64,000 nt of DNA, taken from assembly GCA_905214735.1 (NCBI GenBank), contig CAJMNI010000001.1, positions 66,628-130,627 on the forward strand, read 5' to 3'. Positions within the stretch are counted from its first letter, which is position 1. Each line of letters opens with the position of its first letter. This stretch comes from an uncultured bacterium (GTDB lineage: Bacteria > Bacteroidota > Bacteroidia > Bacteroidales > Muribaculaceae). The position numbers and the translations under genes were made by a program. This document shows, piece after piece, positions 37,447 to 44,720 of this stretch. The notes under the pieces were generated by a model. The model ran no database searches. It saw only the letters and a program-made list of their open reading frames with translations, and had not been told where the DNA came from.

Positions 37447-39447
37447 TTAGATTTCGGCTGAAATTGTTACCCTGAAATTCCGCTTGGGCATAGGATAGTT
37501 AAGAATCACATCATAATCCTGGCTGAGGAGGTTGTTGACCTCGAGCATCGCCCTGATGTTCACGCGCTTTATCCTTATGTCTTTCGAGATGGAGATGTCG
37601 GAGGTGTACCAAGGCTGGGTATAGTTGTAGCGGATGTTTTCCTGCTGGTTGTAGCGTTCGCCGACATATATCCAGCTGTAATTCAGCGACCAACCGCGCC
37701 AGACGGCATTGGCCACCACCGAACCGCTGTTGCGCGGTATGTAAGGTATCTGGTCTCTGTAATAATTGTCGGCGGGATTGGTCACGTCGATGGCGCGCTG
37801 GAACGTATATTGGCAGCGCAGTGTGAGGAAGAGCTCTTTTATCGGACAGAGGGTGAGAAGAGCGGTGGCGTCGATGCCGCGGATGTCGACCTTGCCGAGG
37901 TTGAGCATCGTCCAGCGGAACTGCTGGCCTTTGGGATAGGCCACGATCTTGTCTTTCACACGGTTGTAATAGACATCGGCTGTCATGCGGATCTGATGGA
38001 AAAGCCCCTCACGGGTGCGGTCATAGACGATGCCGAAGTTATATTGCGTCACATGCTCGGGCTCGAGCTTGGAGTTTCCCATGTCGGCGTAATAGAGGTC
38101 GTTGAAGGTCGGCATGCGGAAGGATTTCTTGTAGAAGGCGCGCAAGGAGAGGTCGGTGCTCCCCCTCAGCGGATAGAACGACAAGAAAACTGCCGGGGTC
38201 AGCACCCGCTTGTCTTTGGGCGATTCCTGCCCTTTGAGCCGGTCGTGGATGAATGTGGCCAGGCAGCTTGCCTGAAGGGCGAGCCGCCGGTAGTTGAGAG
38301 AGGTGGCCAAGGCGAGGAAGTGGGAGTATCTGATCGGCTTGGCAAAGCCATACATGTCGGCGAGCAGGGTGTTGAAGGTGAAGTCGTAGCTTATCGATGC
38401 CCGCCAGAAGGGGAATATCTCATATTCGTTGGCTGTGGAGAAGTAGAGTTCGCGCTGGCGGTAGAGGTTGTCGACCTTCACCTGCTTGTCGTCGTTGTTG
38501 ACATAATGGGTGCGGTAGAAGGCATATTTCAGCGAGTTCATTGTGGTGAAGGAGCCGAAAGTTCCGGTATATCTTCCCTGGGCGAAGGAGTTGGTGTCCC
38601 AGATGCGTTCTCCGCGGCGCCACACGTTGTTGACGATCGCTCCGGGCACACCACGCTCGGAGTTGTAGTTGTAGGCCTTGAACGTCCAGCTCCCCTGCGG
38701 AAGATTGCCGTAGAGGTTCGCCTCGATACGGGTGGCGTTGATGTCGCCGTTCTGCCGGGTGGCGGTGGTGTCGTAGGCGAGTTCGCCGGCGGGATTGACG
38801 CGGCGGTAGCGGAATTTATATTTTCCGCTTGAGTTGATCCATTCGGCCGAAAGCGAGGCGTTGACATTGCGCGAAAGCCGCAGTTCTATGAGTGCCGAGG
38901 GATTGAGAAGGTCAAACGATCCGAAGCGCACCGTGGCGCGGGCGTGATAGTTCTCCCCCTCTTCAAAGCGCGGCTGCCGCGTGCGCATGTAGATCGAGCC
39001 GGCCGAGCCGAAGTCTTTGGCCGGCTGGAGGATCTGGCTTTTCTGTCCGTTGTATAAGGAGATCGCTTCGACGTTGTCGAGCGAGAACTGGCCGAGGTCT
39101 ATCTGTCCGTTCTGGGCGTTGCCGAGTTCGATGCCGTCGTAGACCACTCCTGTATGGTTGGTGCCCATGGAGCGGATGTTGACGGTCTTGATGCCGCCGA
39201 CGCCGCCGTAGTCTTTCACCTGCACGCCCGAGAAATAGCGCAGGGCGTCGGCAACGCTGTTGGAGTTGAGCCTGTGCAACTCGTCGCCTTCGAGGGTCTG
39301 GGCGGGGATCACGTCGGGATTCTGACGCGATGCTGTCACCACGACCTCTTTCAGTGAGCGCGTTATGCTGTCGGAGGGTTCGGCTCCGTATGTTGGCAGC
39401 TGGATGCCGACACCCGCGGCAACAGCAAGCAGAAGATAATGTTTCAT
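37447..39447 (-). CDS. btuB: TonB-dependent outer-membrane cobalamin receptor BtuB
   Basis: This 666-residue outer-membrane receptor imports vitamin B12 and other corrinoids with energy from TonB. It has a signal peptide, a TonB box region LKEVVVTASR (about residues 32-41), a plug domain (about 45-150, with ALRYFSGVQVKDYGG and SMGTNHTGVVYDGI) and a beta barrel ending in aromatic-rich strands (YNLLSQDYDVILNYPMPKR.FR). The small size and plug match BtuB rather than SusC proteins. A cobalamin riboswitch and an intrinsic terminator lie in the leader, giving repression when corrinoid is plentiful. It heads a six-gene operon. Confidence 0.93.
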   Translation of the reverse strand: MKHYLLLAVAAGVGIQLPTYGAEPSDSITRSLKEVVVTASRQNPDVIPAQTLEGDELHRLNSNSVADALRYFSGVQVKDYGGVGGIKTVNIRSMGTNHTGVVYDGIELGNAQNGQIDLGQFSLDNVEAISLYNGQKSQILQPAKDFGSAGSIYMRTRQPRFEEGENYHARATVRFGSFDLLNPSALIELRLSRNVNASLSAEWINSSGKYKFRYRRVNPAGELAYDTTATRQNGDINATRIEANLYGNLPQGSWTFKAYNYNSERGVPGAIVNNVWRRGERIWDTNSFAQGRYTGTFGSFTTMNSLKYAFYRTHYVNNDDKQVKVDNLYRQRELYFSTANEYEIFPFWRASISYDFTFNTLLADMYGFAKPIRYSHFLALATSLNYRRLALQASCLATFIHDRLKGQESPKDKRVLTPAVFLSFYPLRGSTDLSLRAFYKKSFRMPTFNDLYYADMGNSKLEPEHVTQYNFGIVYDRTREGLFHQIRMTADVYYNRVKDKIVAYPKGQQFRWTMLNLGKVDIRGIDATALLTLCPIKELFLTLRCQYTFQRAIDVTNPADNYYRDQIPYIPRNSGSVVANAVWRGWSLNYSWIYVGERYNQQENIRYNYTQPWYTSDISISKDIRIKRVNIRAMLEVNNLLSQDYDVILNYPMPKRNFRVTISAEI

Positions 39448-39494
39448 CCTCCCTGAGGAATTAGTTCGAAAAAACAGTCCGTGCGCCGCAGCGC

Positions 39495-39533
39495 AAAAAA
39501 AAGTCAGCGCCTGTCTTCATGACAAGAGCTGAC
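39495..39533 (-). terminator. Riboswitch-associated attenuator terminator
   Basis: On the minus strand, GTCAGC (39528-39533) pairs with GCTGAC (39503-39508), with an inner CTTGTC/GACAGG stem, followed by eight T (39495-39502). It lies between the cobalamin aptamer and the btuB start, so the aptamer probably controls premature termination. Confidence 0.75.
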
Positions 39534-39583
39534 GGGGTATCTGCTGTTCCTTCACAGGGAGAGGAAAGTCGACCATGAATCAG

Positions 39584-39602
39584 GGATTGCCGATGGCAAT
39601 CC
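39584..39602 (-). other. Leader hairpin between aptamer and terminator
   Basis: GGATTGCC (39584-39591) and GGCAATCC (39595-39602) form a tight stem. It may belong to the expression platform; no clear overlap with the terminator stem is seen. Confidence 0.4.
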
Positions 39603-39646
39603 TGACTGTGAGCCCATAATCCCGCAGGCATCATTCAGACAAACGT

Positions 39647-39839
39647 ATATGGCAGGTCTTCTGACTCGTCCCGGTCGTTGCCGAGCCTTCTCAGAGCGTG
39701 AAGCTCCAATGGCTGTTTCGGCCGACCTTTGCAGGACATACAGCAGCGGGTACTGTCACGGATTCTCACCGTGTTCCCTATTAAATCTCCCCGGGTTTGC
39801 ACCCGGCGTTCCCTCCGGAACGGCAGGGAGATGCCATAT
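39647..39839 (-). promoter_or_regulatory. Cobalamin riboswitch
   Basis: On the minus strand the core reads ATAGGGAACACGGTGAGAAT, then CCCGC.GCTGTA, and the B12-box is AGTCAGAAGACCTGCC. P1 is closed by ATATGGCA/TGCCATAT (39832-39839 with 39647-39654). These match the adenosyl/aquocobalamin aptamer consensus. The aptamer starts almost at the transcription start and is followed by an intrinsic terminator, then btuB. Confidence 0.93.
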
Positions 39840-39845
39840 TCGCCG

Positions 39846-39853
39846 CAAAGATA
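39846..39853 (-). promoter_or_regulatory. Promoter -7 element of the B12 operon
   Basis: The minus strand reads TATCTTTG (TAnnTTTG), about 7 bases before the riboswitch P1. A TTTG lies upstream at 39865-39868 but at a shorter spacing than usual. Confidence 0.6.
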
Positions 39854-39892
39854 ATAAAAAAGTTCAAATGATGGAGAAAAACGGGCGGTTAT

Positions 39893-39923
39893 TTTGATAA
39901 TCGGGATTTTTGATTTAAATTTG
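39893..39923 (+). promoter_or_regulatory. Bacteroidota-type promoter for tRNA-Gly
   Basis: TTTG (39893-39896) and TAAATTTG (39916-39923) are 19 bases apart; the mature tRNA begins 45 bases after the -7. Confidence 0.75.
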
Positions 39924-39968
39924 CAGTGTGATTCCGAAGCCTCACTGCTCCGGGAGTCATTATTTAAT

Positions 39969-40041
39969 GCGATAGTAGCTCAGTTGGTAGAGCATCAGCT
40001 TCCCAAGCTGAGGGTCACGAGTTCGAGCCTCGCCTATCGCT
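39969..40041 (+). tRNA. tRNA-Gly (anticodon CCC)
   Basis: A full cloverleaf is visible: acceptor GCGATAG/CTATCGC, D stem GCTC/GAGC, anticodon stem TCAGC/GCTGA with loop TTCCCAA (anticodon CCC), a 5-base variable loop, T stem around loop TTCGAGC with one A-C mismatch at the base, and discriminator T. CCA is not encoded. It reads GGG codons. Confidence 0.95.
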
Positions 40042-40051
40042 CAAATTTGCA

Positions 40052-40097
40052 AATCGTTGGGATTCCGGTTTGAACCGGATTCCCAACGATTGTTTTT
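40052..40097 (+). terminator. Intrinsic terminator after tRNA-Gly
   Basis: AATCGTTGGGA (40052-40062) pairs with TCCCAACGATT (40081-40091), with inner TCCGGTT/AACCGGA, followed by GTTTTTAG. Confidence 0.85.
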
Positions 40098-40145
40098 AGA
40101 CCAATATTTCCGCAACTCCATATTCTCGCCATAATCCCGTTGTCA

Positions 40146-40186
40146 CCGATATAAAAATTTTTATTCGTAAAAGATTTTTATATCGG
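40146..40186. repeat. Long AT-rich perfect inverted repeat with TTCG loop
   Basis: CCGATATAAAAAT (40146-40158) and ATTTTTATATCGG (40174-40186) are perfect complements. Inside them TTTTA/TAAAA closes a TTCG tetraloop, with one bulged G, giving an 18-bp hairpin. No gene is adjacent. The surrounding 40098-40410 is AT-rich and holds no convincing coding region. Confidence 0.7.
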
Positions 40187-40414
40187 CAGATCGAAATGTC
40201 ATTTTGCTTGCAATATAATCGCCTCACCCCATTACAAAATGAATAGCAGTATACAAATGCCATAAACGGCGTTGATTTTGCTTTTTATTGCCCTTCACAG
40301 CATTGCAATTTCGATAATTGTATTTTATTTGCAAGTTTTGCGCAAATCGAGTGGAAAACTGCAAATTTGTGTTAAAATATCAGTTTGTAAGCGATTTTCC
40401 TCAAAAATTATTTT

Positions 40415-40442
40415 TTTGTTACGGAAATTTATTATACCTTTG
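40415..40442 (+). promoter_or_regulatory. Promoter of the free-standing conserved RNA
   Basis: TACCTTTG at 40435-40442 fits the -7 consensus; TTTG at 40415-40418 is 16 bases upstream, slightly close. Confidence 0.6.
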
Positions 40443-40448
40443 CAGCGT

Positions 40449-40512
40449 GTTTTTCATGGTATTAGATTTAAGGTTAGAGGATTAGTTGTCGTGAGACAAT
40501 TAATCTTTTTTT
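40449..40512 (+). ncRNA. Free-standing conserved small RNA (same element as the helicase leader)
   Basis: Starting just after the promoter, the sequence TTTTTCATGGTATTAGATTT, then AAGGTTA, is followed by a hairpin (40480-40490 with 40495-40505, loop GTGA, one G-U) and seven T. Order, spacing and core match the leader at 24615-24682 on the other strand. Here there is no gene downstream on the same strand, so the product is a short RNA of about 64 bases. It may belong to the Rfam Bacteroidales-1 type of promoter-to-terminator RNA; that needs a covariance search. Confidence 0.65.
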
Positions 40513-40515
40513 GCG

Positions 40516-40786
40516 CCCTCCCGGAACCCATACATATGCCTTATCCGTCCCCTCCAACTTCCGGACACTCCAACCAAAATAGACCTCGATATATCGATCG
40601 GCCTCACCCGACTATAGACCGCGTCCCTGAACGCGAGGGGAACCCGCTTCGGGGTTCATGCTGATTGATTGGCGGGTCCCGGGTTGACTCGGCCGGGTGT
40701 CGGACTTTCGCGGTGGACTGCCAGCCCCTATCCCAACACCCTCCCGACTCCAATCCGCCAAAGAAAATCCAACCCACAATCAAAAC
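40516..40786. other. Intergenic region without recognised gene
   Basis: Several GC-rich inverted repeats lie here, including one at 40635-40656 that recurs at 43988-44009. No open reading frame looks coding. Confidence 0.5.
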
Positions 40787-40814
40787 AAGGAGGCCGATTG
40801 CAATCAGCCTCCTT
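40787..40814 (-). terminator. Intrinsic terminator after the LRR protein gene
   Basis: A near-perfect palindrome (40787-40799 with 40802-40814, one G-U) containing AAGGAGGC/GCCTCCTT is followed on the minus strand by GTTTTGATTG. Confidence 0.65.
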
Positions 40815-40863
40815 ATAGATAAAAATGTTATGAAGAGAATTTGTGGTCCTGAAAATTCAGATT

Positions 40864-42066
40864 TCAACGTTTGATGAACTTGCGGGTTTTGCCGTGGTCG
40901 CGCTCGATGTAGATGCCGGGCGCAAGCCGGTCGGCATCGCAGCCTGCCGGAAGGCCGTCGATGGTGAAATATTCGGCTGATCCGGATATAGCGTTCGCAG
41001 GCATGGAGCCGGGGGCGGCGGGTTCTGCCACCGGGAGTTCGACTCCGGCGACGTCAGGATCTATGACAGTCAGTTTGATTTCATGAGATTCGAATGTTCC
41101 GCCGCTTGTCTCGATGACTCGTTTCATGGTTGTCTTACCGGGTGCCAATGCAGTGAAAATGTCTCCGTCGATTGAAACGATTTCGGGATCATATACCCAT
41201 TTGTCACTTAGAATTTCGACACCGGCATAGTTGACTACGTCGCAACGCAGGAAGTCCCTGTTACCGGGCCCTTTTACATAATCCTCCCGACCTGTGACCA
41301 TGAAAAGGTCGGGAATCGGTCTGAAATCATGGAAGAAAGACCATGAAGTGTCGGTTTCAGTGGGCTCGAAAGGAGGGCTTTTCATCAATTCTCCGTTATT
41401 CTGCGGTTGATTTACTGGGTATTTGTCCAAAGCTTCCTTGGGAACATATATTATTGCATCGGGAGAGTAGCAGTGCCAGAAAGGATGAGTTGAAAGTGCC
41501 GGTGGCTCGGGACTCATAACATACATCTCCCGGAGAGTCCTGATATCGCGGAATGCGAACTTCTTGATTTCCTTTACGCCTTTGCCCAGAACAATTGTAT
41601 GAACGTTGTGATCAAGATCGAATAATCCATCTATTGTCTCAACCTTATCGGGAATTATTATTGAATAATAAAAACCGTCACCGACACAGCCATACTCCAT
41701 GGTAGAGACGTTGTCGGGAATCTTGAGATACTCGACGTTGCAAAGAGTAAAAAGGCCGAGATATGATATTTTCTCGAGAGTCGAAGGAAGTTCCAGTTTT
41801 TGCGCATGATGGAAACAGAATGCTTCCTCTCCGATGCTGACTACTGTATAGTCGCTGCCGCTGATGTTGACGGTGTCCGGAATTTTTATATTGTTCAACG
41901 CCGGATCAGCAGCGGAAACCTCGACGCAATGGTCGCGGTCGGGAAGTATGGAATAGCAGATTCCGTTCTCTTCCAAATCGTAGGCGTAAAGCGAACAAGA
42001 GGCTATCAGCCCCATGAGGGAGAGCGCAACTTTTCGCGATTCAATATTGGTAAGTATTCTTTTCAT
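40864..42066 (-). CDS. Leucine-rich repeat (BspA-type) T9SS cargo protein
   Basis: This exported protein of 400 residues has a signal peptide (ALSLMGLIASCSLYAYD). Residues about 30-200 carry LRR_5/BspA-like repeats (VSIGEEAFCFHHAQKLELP, VEYLKIPDNVSTM), the fold seen also in the 1706-residue protein of the B12 operon. An Ig-like region follows (about 285-340, KTTMKRVIETSGGTFESHEIKL by position). The C-terminus is a T9SS-type tail (EYFTIDGLPA ... GIYIERDHGKTRKFIKR) almost identical in its last residues to the tail of the protein at 62150-63943. A surface binding or adhesion role is likely. Confidence 0.8.
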   Translation of the reverse strand: MKRILTNIESRKVALSLMGLIASCSLYAYDLEENGICYSILPDRDHCVEVSAADPALNNIKIPDTVNISGSDYTVVSIGEEAFCFHHAQKLELPSTLEKISYLGLFTLCNVEYLKIPDNVSTMEYGCVGDGFYYSIIIPDKVETIDGLFDLDHNVHTIVLGKGVKEIKKFAFRDIRTLREMYVMSPEPPALSTHPFWHCYSPDAIIYVPKEALDKYPVNQPQNNGELMKSPPFEPTETDTSWSFFHDFRPIPDLFMVTGREDYVKGPGNRDFLRCDVVNYAGVEILSDKWVYDPEIVSIDGDIFTALAPGKTTMKRVIETSGGTFESHEIKLTVIDPDVAGVELPVAEPAAPGSMPANAISGSAEYFTIDGLPAGCDADRLAPGIYIERDHGKTRKFIKR

Positions 42067-42131
42067 ATTTGGTCCGTTTTAATAAGTTATCTATAAATTG
42101 TATTGTATTTATTAAAGGTCATTGGATTCTA

Positions 42132-43628
42132 TCAAAATTCAATTGAATCCGGAACTTGGAAAATCTCGTATTGAGATGGTTTCAGAGTGATGTGTTTGGT
42201 TACGTAGGTATAACCTGAATGAGGAATGCTGTCGCGAAGAGAAATTGAATTTATACCTGATCCAACAGGACCAATTATTCCAGAGACAATTGAATCACAG
42301 GTCGTAAAAGGATCTCGTTTCACGCGATACCTTAATCGAATTCTCGAAGTATTCACTGGATCCTGATTAACAATCACAATGTAGTTTTTTCCTTTATTCG
42401 AGAGCCTTGAAATCAAAGCTCCTTTGCCGGAGACCCGTGCGGCGCTTAATTTATCCCATGGGGCAGGCGCCGGTATAAAGCAGATTTCTGATGGTCGCTG
42501 ATATTGATCTCCAATAAATATATATCCCTCGAGCGTAGCACCGAGAAAGACATCAGAGTGTTCTTTGATCTCTTTGTTTATTTGTTTGACAGCATCCCAT
42601 GAAGGTCCCGGATTCCCGTTTTTGTCTACGACGGCTGACTGATAATATCCGTTTTCATTCGGATCCTGCATCGCGTAAGCCCAATAGACGATTCCCTGGG
42701 CTCCGAGGGCAAGTGCGTTGAATGCCTCGAAGCGCAGGTATTCCTCGGTGGCTACCGGGCGCTGAGGATAAATGTCCGGGCTTTCGGGATTCTGGTATAT
42801 GTAGTTTGCTGTTTCACAGAAAGCCCAGAACGGGATTCCCCGGGCTTTCGATGTGTGGGCGAAAAGAGCGAGGTCGTAATAGAAGTCCTTGAAATTGATC
42901 TCGAGCGTATCGGCAGATCTCTGCATTATCGGGTAGAAATCGTATGACAGCACCGCAGGATTTACCACATCGCAGAACGTGGAGAGATACTTCTTGAAAG
43001 TTTCCCTCTGATTCAACGAGTCGGAATAGATTCTTCTTGCACCGGTCTTTTGCATGAAAGCCTCTGCCGGCTCCCCGACAAGATTGATCCACGGCAACGC
43101 TCCGGAGTCAATTGCGGCAATAGAGCTGTGAAAAGCCTTAAGAGGAACAATTTCACTTTTCAACGGTTCGTCAGTAATAAGGTAACCTCCTATAAGTTCC
43201 GGATTAGCATTGGCATTTACATAATCCCTTAATTGTTTTATGACTTGAAAGCATAATGTATCTTTGTGATTGATGAAGAACCAGTCTAAATTCACTATCA
43301 GTGAAACATCCAGACCCTTTATTTTGGGAATGAGTCCATAGATGTTGTCGAAACTTTCGCTGACGAGAGCGCTGTTAAAGCCACAACTTACCAGCTTCTG
43401 GAAGTCTGATCTTGTTGCCGTACGCCTGATGTAATAAGGATTCCAGGCGATGATTGGGAAGTGTCCCGGAGTTGGGGAGATGTAGCCGGACTGGCCGGAA
43501 GACTTTGTCGGGGCGTTGGCGGCTCGTGACGGTGGCTGTGATGCTGCCGGATTCCCTGCCGGAGTTCCTTTCATTCCGATGAAGGGAAGAAGGAAGATCG
43601 CCGCTGCTACGAATAATAATTTCTTCAT
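42132..43628 (-). CDS. Exported glycoside hydrolase-like TIM-barrel protein
   Basis: This 498-residue protein has a signal peptide (MKKLLFVAAAIFLLPFIG). A TIM-barrel-like body starts FPIIAWNPYYIRR and has strands such as GLDVSLIVNLDWFF, GYLITDEP, LSYDFYPI, PFWAFCETANYIYQNP and AQGIVYWAYAM. DEP after the fourth strand and the Glu in FCET may be the catalytic acids. It resembles beta-galactosidase-like or uncharacterised glycosidase families, but I cannot name one. No T9SS tail is visible, unlike the neighbouring LRR protein, which it precedes on the same strand with a 65-base gap. Confidence 0.6.
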   Translation of the reverse strand: MKKLLFVAAAIFLLPFIGMKGTPAGNPAASQPPSRAANAPTKSSGQSGYISPTPGHFPIIAWNPYYIRRTATRSDFQKLVSCGFNSALVSESFDNIYGLIPKIKGLDVSLIVNLDWFFINHKDTLCFQVIKQLRDYVNANANPELIGGYLITDEPLKSEIVPLKAFHSSIAAIDSGALPWINLVGEPAEAFMQKTGARRIYSDSLNQRETFKKYLSTFCDVVNPAVLSYDFYPIMQRSADTLEINFKDFYYDLALFAHTSKARGIPFWAFCETANYIYQNPESPDIYPQRPVATEEYLRFEAFNALALGAQGIVYWAYAMQDPNENGYYQSAVVDKNGNPGPSWDAVKQINKEIKEHSDVFLGATLEGYIFIGDQYQRPSEICFIPAPAPWDKLSAARVSGKGALISRLSNKGKNYIVIVNQDPVNTSRIRLRYRVKRDPFTTCDSIVSGIIGPVGSGINSISLRDSIPHSGYTYVTKHITLKPSQYEIFQVPDSIEF

Positions 43629-44090
43629 GAGCCGTTGGTTTTTGTGGTTAATATTATTGTTGTTTCAAGCAGTGGAAAGTCAGCGTTGGTTTCGGCGGGG
43701 ATTTTGGTTTCCGGGTCTGGAGCTTGAGTAAAGCTATGGCCGGTTTCTCCTGCTTTTTGTCGTCTTTTATTCTTTTTACAAAAGTATGATAAATAATTTT
43801 AAAAAGCAATAATTTTGGAAAATATTTTTCGAAAATCTCGTGGATGGTGTTCTGATGCTTAAAAATCGGCGGCGAGGATGGAAATAATCTTGGTATGTGT
43901 GTTGATTGATGGCAATGTGTGTGGTGTGTAGTGGTGTCGTGAGAGTGATGTCGCGCGGGTGGGGGACTGTGTGCAACCCCTTAAGGGGAGGGGAACCCAC
44001 TTCGGGGTTTCCCTCGCGTCGGGTGCCCTCTCAACTGGTTTTCCTTCCCGACGGGCGCTTATCCTGACGTCTAAGGAGGCAATATCGCAG
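43629..44090. other. Long intergenic region: leader of the glycosidase-like gene and a GC-rich repeat
   Basis: The first 150 bases are the leader of the minus-strand glycosidase-like gene. Further right is an inverted repeat at 43988-44009 (GAGGGGAACCC, TTCG-type turn, GGGGTT) that also occurs at 40635-40656. No coding sequence is supported. Confidence 0.5.
43779..43786 (-). promoter_or_regulatory. Promoter -7 element of the glycosidase-like gene
   Basis: The minus strand reads TACTTTTG; ATTG lies 20 bases upstream (43807-43810) as a possible -33. The leader would be about 145 bases. Confidence 0.55.
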
Positions 44091-44164
44091 GCTTCCCCAT
44101 CGCCCGAATCCATCGCCGGAGACTATCGCTTCCCCATCGCCCGAGCCTATCGCCGGGGTCGCCG
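44091..44164 (+). repeat. Two tandem copies of a 37-bp repeat
   Basis: Copies at 44091-44127 and 44128-44164 share GCTTCCCCATCGCCCGA followed by ATCGCCGG and differ at several positions. They lie just upstream of the DUF4492 promoter. Confidence 0.7.
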
Positions 44165-44199
44165 AGGCCGTCGGGGTTGCTTGGTTGCGTTTTTATCAC

Positions 44200-44207
44200 T
44201 ATATTTG
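44200..44207 (+). promoter_or_regulatory. Promoter -7 element for the DUF4492 gene
   Basis: TATATTTG matches TAnnTTTG; a TTG at 44177-44179 stands about 20 bases upstream. The start codon is 27 bases downstream. Confidence 0.55.
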
Positions 44208-44233
44208 CGCGGTCAATCTTGAGTTTAGTTGAT

Positions 44234-44539
44234 ATGAGCCTTGATATGAGCGATGATAATGATTTTACGGACCAAGCCGCTTCCGGGCTTGGTCCTGACG
44301 ATGCTGCTTCGCAGGCTCGGACGGGCGGTTTCTGGCGCCGCGTGTGGGACCTCTATGCCGACGGATTCCGCAACATGACCATCGGCCGCTACCTCTGGGT
44401 CATTATCATCTTCAAACTCATCGTGATTTTCCTCGTGCTGAAACTCTTCTTTTTCCCTGACCTACTCAGCACGAATTACGACAACGACCAAGACCGCGCC
44501 GAAGCCGTAAGATCCGCCCTCACCAATCCCAAAGAATAA
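44234..44539 (+). CDS. DUF4492 family small membrane protein
   Basis: This 101-residue protein has an acidic N-terminus and the family block FWRRVWDLYADGFRNMT, then one hydrophobic segment (YLWVIIIFKLIVIFLVLKLFFFPD by position). DUF4492 proteins are usually found directly before cydA/cydB of cytochrome bd oxidase in Bacteroidota; here no cyd genes follow, and queA is on the other strand. I chose ATG 44234; ATG 44246 is also possible. Function is unknown. Confidence 0.82.
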   Translation: MSLDMSDDNDFTDQAASGLGPDDAASQARTGGFWRRVWDLYADGFRNMTIGRYLWVIIIFKLIVIFLVLKLFFFPDLLSTNYDNDQDRAEAVRSALTNPKE

Positions 44540-44611
44540 ATCCGACACCTCCTGCCGACATAAATCAGTTCCGACCTCAATCTGATGGCGGATCGAATAA
44601 AGAATAGAAAA

Positions 44612-44647
44612 CTCCGGCTTCCATCCGATTGCAGTTGGAAGCCGGAG
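44612..44647. terminator. Intrinsic terminator between DUF4492 and queA
   Basis: CTCCGGCTTCCA (44612-44623) and TGGAAGCCGGAG (44636-44647) form a 12-bp stem. On the minus strand it is followed by TTTTC; on the plus strand by CAATATTTTAT. Confidence 0.75.
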
Positions 44648-44720
44648 CAATATTTTATCAATCGGTTCGATTCGAAGCCGATACGAAAGATCTCCTTTTC
44701 AGCGGAAGGTCAGAGGAAGG

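Noticed and set aside
39649..39897. Plus-strand frame of 82 codons
   Set aside because: It lies over the cobalamin riboswitch on the opposite strand.
39969..40186. Integrative element at tRNA-Gly
   Set aside because: No integrase, no direct repeat of the tRNA 3' end and no element-like genes are seen nearby.
40272..40664. Plus-strand frame of 130 codons in the region after tRNA-Gly
   Set aside because: It crosses a promoter, the conserved small RNA and its terminator; composition is not gene-like.
43959..44222. Plus-strand frame of 87 codons before DUF4492
   Set aside because: It covers tandem repeats and the DUF4492 promoter; Arg/Ser-rich without a domain.
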